Shown: positions 60,022 to 64,000 of the stretch, one piece after another
How the letters are laid out: every line of letters starts with the position of its first letter
Position numbering within the stretch: position 1 is the first letter of the stretch
NCBI RefSeq assembly: GCF_000003815.2
Contig: NC_049993.1
Span: 2,959,169-3,023,168, forward strand
Direction of reading: 5' to 3'
From: Branchiostoma floridae
Taxonomy: Eukaryota > Chordata > Leptocardii > Amphioxiformes > Branchiostomatidae
DNA length: 64,000 nucleotides
The notes under the pieces: generated by a model
Databases searched by the model: none
The model's input: the letters and a program-made list of their open reading frames with translations, nothing else
Told to the model about the DNA's origin: nothing
Translations under genes and position numbers: made by a program

Positions 60022-61239
60022 TACAACGCATCATATTTTTTTTTTATCTCCGATCGAATGCATTAGGGTAATCAGTATACCCAATATCTGCATGCAGAAA
60101 AAAAGGGAGGAACATTTTATTTTTAATAACAGTGTTCTTGCCCGCCCTATTTTGATTTGGCTATATCCCTCGTGTGCAAGACGAAAAAAAAAAAATGCCG
60201 GTGATGAAGATGATTAGCCCCTATTAACAGCATTGTAAATCTTCGTTGTGCTAATGTTTTACTAGGATTCATATATTTTTTCTATGGGACAAATTTATGC
60301 ACACGTGCATATCCCAGTTGGATATAAGGACGAAACTGGACGTAGAGCGATTAACACTGTCAATACAAGCTTTGTTGACACGGCAAAAAATACAATGACT
60401 TTCGTAAGGTCAATTATAAACTACAAAAAAGAATACCGAATAGATCTTAAAATTCTACTAATTAAACAAGATAGGAGAGTATAAAATTCTACTAATTTAA
60501 CAATATAGCATGAGAAAACCTTCATACAATCAGGTGGTGCTTAAGAAGGGTGTCACTATCTTTTCTAATTAAAAAGCTATTTTTAAATGTTTTTACTTAT
60601 TAAGCACTGTATGGTAGCTTTTGGATCTAAAGATATAGTCAAATCTACTTCTGGTATCAAGTATCTTATAATCTGTAGTATCTAGACATAGAAATGTGAA
60701 TAACTTTGCATAACATATCATACATAGGGCACTTTATGACGCAGTGATGTTCAATTGGAGCTTAATTAGGTGACACTGCATGTAAATTGCCTTTCTTTTT
60801 GCGGATTGCAGGCCTAATAGATATTGTGTAGCCCTTTGGATATTACGTTTGCCGACGATAAAGCACCCTATCTTGTATATTACATCACTCTGCCCTTTTC
60901 TTGTCATGGCATCTTGTCATCTAAGTGTAATGTTTCAGATTTGTCATTGAACTAGCACTCAACTGAGTTCTAGCATTTTCAGTGTCATAATTTGTCTATC
61001 TCGGATAAATTTGAAGCATTCATCAACCAATCCAGAGAAGACGTTCCATACACTTCTAATAGCTTTTGTAATAAAAGTTCGTTTGGGTACATTTTGCCTA
61101 ACTCACTCATGCGTAAGACAGCAACAGATGCTTTGTTTTACATACTGCAAGACGTAATTAGTCTGGCTAGGTGCATATGTCTGGTCTCAGTTGCAAAACA
61201 ACCACTTACATATAGATAGAGAGTTTATCATTCATACTC
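60022..61239. other. AT-rich stretch upstream of lectin gene 3
   Basis: Open frames at 60284-60484 and 60992-61219 have no recognisable domain, no paralogue near gene 2 and no clear splice sites. Not called. Confidence 0.5.
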
Positions 61240-61340
61240 TTAACCCTATTCAGACCAGGGGGGCTTTCCAAGACCGCGCCAACTATCATGTCGCATAACG
61301 GATGAACAGCTTACGCTAGAGCCACTAAACTTTACTGCTA
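61240..61340. mobile_element. Left end of a piggyBac-like TTAA element, truncated
   Basis: TTAA at 61240 followed by CCCTATTCAGACCAGG, then GCTTTCCAAGACCGCGCC, matches the left end of element 1 near lectin gene 2. No right end follows; the lectin start codon is 110 bases on. Confidence 0.6.
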
Positions 61341-61350
61341 AGAAGCAGAT

Positions 61351-61735
61351 ATGGCAGACAAAGACCAACGGAAATCTGAGACATCTACCAGTGATGATAC
61401 GGCTACTGTCTCCGATGGTGCCGCCTCTGGTGACCATCATGTTGCTGTCTCGGTCAGTCCTGACCCTCACACATATCTCGAGCTAAATAAAGATGGGGCT
61501 ACATTTCGTTCATACCTCCGTGTGGATGACGACGTGGTGGTCAGTCCTGATCCTCACACGTATTTGGAGCTTGGTGAAGATGGGGCGAGGTTTCGTTCGT
61601 ACCTCCGTGTGGAAGACCATGTGGTAGTCGTTCCTCCGGATAATCCTGAGTCTTGCTCTGTGAGCAACGACCAACCAGAGGATCCGTACGTATACAAGCA
61701 ACCAGAGGACGTCAGCTTTGGTCACAGGGCGAGGG
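61351..61735 (+). CDS. C-type lectin-like gene 3, first coding exon only (cytoplasmic tail)
   Basis: Starts with ATG and ends at a GGTAGG donor after 128 codons plus one base, the same phase as exon 1 of gene 2. It matches that exon along its length (MADKDQRKSE; PEDVSFGHRAR at the end) but contains an extra internal copy of the PDPHTYLEL..FRSYLRV segment. There are thus two ITAM-like pairs: Y42/Y55 and Y71/Y84, each YxxL-x9-YxxV. The membrane, stalk and lectin exons are not seen before the window ends; the next coding sequence is a LINE fragment on the other strand. The gene may continue beyond the window or be truncated. Confidence 0.85.
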
Positions 61736-62390
61736 GTAGGCAAATGTATAATTCAATAAGTATATAAATTTGGCTTATTTTTAGCTCACAGTTAGATGAC
61801 GATATCGATAATGAAACATTCGTAATGTTTTTCTTTCTTTCTGTCTTTCTTTCTTGTACTTTATTCCTCCCTTGGGAGAGCATTGCATAGCTGAAGTATT
61901 TACAAAGGGGAAGTCGTGACATTAAACATGTGGTACATAGCAATCCTGTTAAAATAAAATAAATTATATCCTTATATTGTTGTAATTTCGTACTCATATT
62001 TACAATCTCTCAGAGGGCAGGTGAACGAATCTGCCAGGGGCATCCCATGCCCCAAACGTCTAGTCTACTGATGACCATTGGGACATTAAAAAAATCACTC
62101 GATCAGATCTATCATACCATAATAACTGTCTCTTCTCGTCTCTATTTCTGTGCATTGTACACATAACTCTCAAGAGTTCTCTAAAGTTCTTTAGAGTTCC
62201 ACTTTCAAGGTTCAGTGACCCTTTCCGTATCGTTCTCTACAACTCCTTGTGACTCTACACAGTTCAGTTCTCCACAGCTCGTATGTTTAACTCACAGTCT
62301 AGCTTCTGTCGAGGCTGTGTTGTAGCCTTTGTTGGGGTAGTTTAAGTCTAGCTCTTTTCAGCTCTTTCTTCTTCTCTCGTATGTACGTCC
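61736..62390. other. Stretch between lectin exon and LINE
   Basis: A TTTC-rich microsatellite lies near 61829-61857. CTCT/GTTCTC-rich sequence from about 62100 to 62390 may be the 3' untranslated part of the LINE on the minus strand. Confidence 0.45.
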
Positions 62391-64000
62391 TCAGCTCTCG
62401 TGTGTTCTATTCTCCTTCCCCGTGCTGCAGTTTTGCCTCTCTTTCCAGGTGGCGTGCTTTAATGCCATGGCTGCCAGAGGGCGGATCAATCTGGCCGTTG
62501 TTGTGATGAAGGCGCTCCACACAGCTGGTTCTACAGCTTCTTCCACTATCTCGGCACCCAGCATGACCTCTGTGAATCTCTCATCTGGTTGCTCGTGCAC
62601 TTTTGCCATGACTCTTACTCCCAGGGTGTTTGCTATTTCTTCCGCCAGGGTTTGTCGTAAGTGGTTAAAAGTGAAACATCTGGTGAATCGATGACCGACC
62701 AAGTCTTCTGTAGCGTTGTGGCAGGTTGGACATGCTTTTACGGTGTGTCTGGTTGGGATGGTACTGAGGAGGTTCTTAAGGTCTCTCTGATACTCTGGCT
62801 GTTGTCTTGCTAGTGTCCATAGCTTGTGGGGTTTGTTGTTTGTCTGGTGGACTCTGTAGAACCTGTGGCAGTTGGTTTCGGATGCAGTGCTTTCCCTCCA
62901 CCTCTCACTCTCTTGTGTCTGTATTGTCGTCTTTACTAGATGTTTCCATGCATCTACTGTAGGGAAGTCTGTTGTCAACCAGTATCCTTCCAGCCACTCC
63001 ACCAGGCCATATTCCTTAGCAACTTCAAAACACTCGTCCACAAATCCTCTTGTCTTACTGCCTGGCTTTGCTAGGATGTAGGAGTACAGCCTGATGAGGA
63101 ACACTCTCTTTGCAAGTACAGTGTTTTGCAGACTGACGAGCTTTCCGAAAAGGCAGAGTTTACATTTGTCCAGGATTGACTTCAGACTTGTCAGTCCTAT
63201 TGCACTAAGACACGCCGTCGTCTCTGTCTGAAAGTGCATGCCTTGCATGTTTTTTGATCCCCTTCTGTGCACTCTCTCTAGTTTAAGTAGATCGCTGCTT
63301 GAAGGGTCCCAAAACTCGCACCCATGTAGCATGCTGGGAATGACCAATGTGTTGTACAAGGTCTTGTAGATTAGCGGGTTGGGGTGTTGTCCTTCAGAAC
63401 CTGTTGTCAGAATCGCACTAATCTTTCCCTTCCCTTTTCTGCATGCCCCCTCAATGGGTTCTTTTGATAACATGTTGGCAGAGTGTTGTACCCCAACGTG
63501 CGTTACTGTAGCTGTCTCCGGTATAGAACTTGTTCCCATTTTCCACAAGGTTGTTTCACTGGCCACGTTATGGCTGTTAGTTGTCTGCCCAAAGATGATG
63601 CATTTACTTTTTCCTGGTGCAAATTCAAATCTCCATCTTTTTCCATAACATTCCATCGTGTCGATCATTCTCTGCAGACCTGTCTGTGTGCTCGCCAGCA
63701 GACATATGTCATCCGCTAAGGCAGGCGAAGCGCAACTGATCCCTCCTATGCTCACTCCTCCTGACTGTAGCTGTAGTTCGTCGTGTACATCATCTGTTGC
63801 TAGTAGATAGCAGGTAAGGGACAATACACCTCCTTGGTTCACACCTCTTGAAGTGCTGAATTCTCTGGAAAAACCTCCATTCAGCATGACAGAATATGTA
63901 CAACCGGTGTGCATGAGATTGGGGAGTCTCCATAGTCTGCCGTTTACTCCTTTCTTGTACATTTTAAACAACATCCCCTCCAGCCAGACTGTGTCGTAAG
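62391..64000 (-). mobile_element. Non-LTR retrotransposon (LINE) reverse transcriptase, C-terminal part, open to the window end
   Basis: A single minus-strand frame of over 530 codons is open through base 64000 (YDTVWLEGMLFK is upstream of the first Met). RT motifs are visible: SRGVNQGGVLS, the catalytic box ALADDICLLAST (usually YADD in this family), a GKSKC/IIFGQ stretch and the thumb-like VIPSMLHGCEFWDP. The C-terminal part carries a possible Cys/His knuckle (CPTCHNATEDLVGHRFTRC). The enzyme copies the element's RNA at a nicked target. No stop or frameshift in the visible part. The clade (CR1/L2/Jockey-like) is uncertain; the N-terminal endonuclease would lie beyond the window. Confidence 0.9.

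Noticed and set aside
60992-61219. 75-codon frame upstream of lectin gene 3
   Set aside because: No domain, no counterpart upstream of gene 2, and no splice sites leading to the lectin exon.

Overview
The window looks like invertebrate deuterostome genomic DNA. Amphioxus (Branchiostoma) is my best guess, from the style only: compact split genes with small phase-matched exons, C-type lectin expansion, very many short foldback transposons, and CACTA and LINE remnants. Nothing in the window proves the species. There is no bacterial-type operon, rRNA, tRNA or CRISPR array. One 100-base N gap lies at 6902-7001.

Layout. 414-4527 (+): the 3' five exons of a class A peptide-type GPCR (TM5 to the C-terminus); TM1-4 lie outside the window. 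4.6-12.6 kb: foldback and MITE-type elements, a local duplication and a GC-rich foldback. 12.84-13.97 kb (+): a DBF4-like coding block (BRCT-like stretch, motif M, CCHH finger) preceded by an RFX-like winged-helix stretch and broken by one frameshift. 15.5-25.0 kb (-): a degenerate split CACTA (EnSpm/CMC) transposase gene whose introns are full of MITEs. 25.3-28.0 kb (+): a broken C-type lectin gene.

30-62 kb: a tandemly duplicated lectin neighbourhood. Each unit holds, in order, block X, a TATA-bearing promoter-like block P, a lectin gene and block Y. Unit 1 (30.4-34.3 kb) has lost the lectin gene. Unit 2 (40.5-50 kb) carries an intact type II transmembrane lectin of 361 codons' worth of protein, assembled here from six phase-consistent exons. 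Unit 3 (50.9 kb onward) shows only the first lectin exon (61351-61735) before a LINE reverse-transcriptase fragment (62391 to the window end, minus strand). The predicted cytoplasmic tails carry an ITAM-like spacing (YxxL-x9-YxxV), once in gene 2 and twice in gene 3.

The most unusual object is a pair of large elements, at 34292-38491 and 51042-58376. They share terminal inverted repeats beginning CACAGCACG and ending CCGTG, and each is flanked by its own 3-bp direct repeat (AAT and ATT). Each holds two unrelated minisatellite arrays, about 115 bp x 11 or x 40 on the left and about 140 bp x 6 or x 5 on the right, around a roughly 1.2-kb core. Paralogous empty sites for the second copy can be read inside the window. 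I infer a satellite-carrying non-autonomous DNA transposon, possibly of the CMC group.
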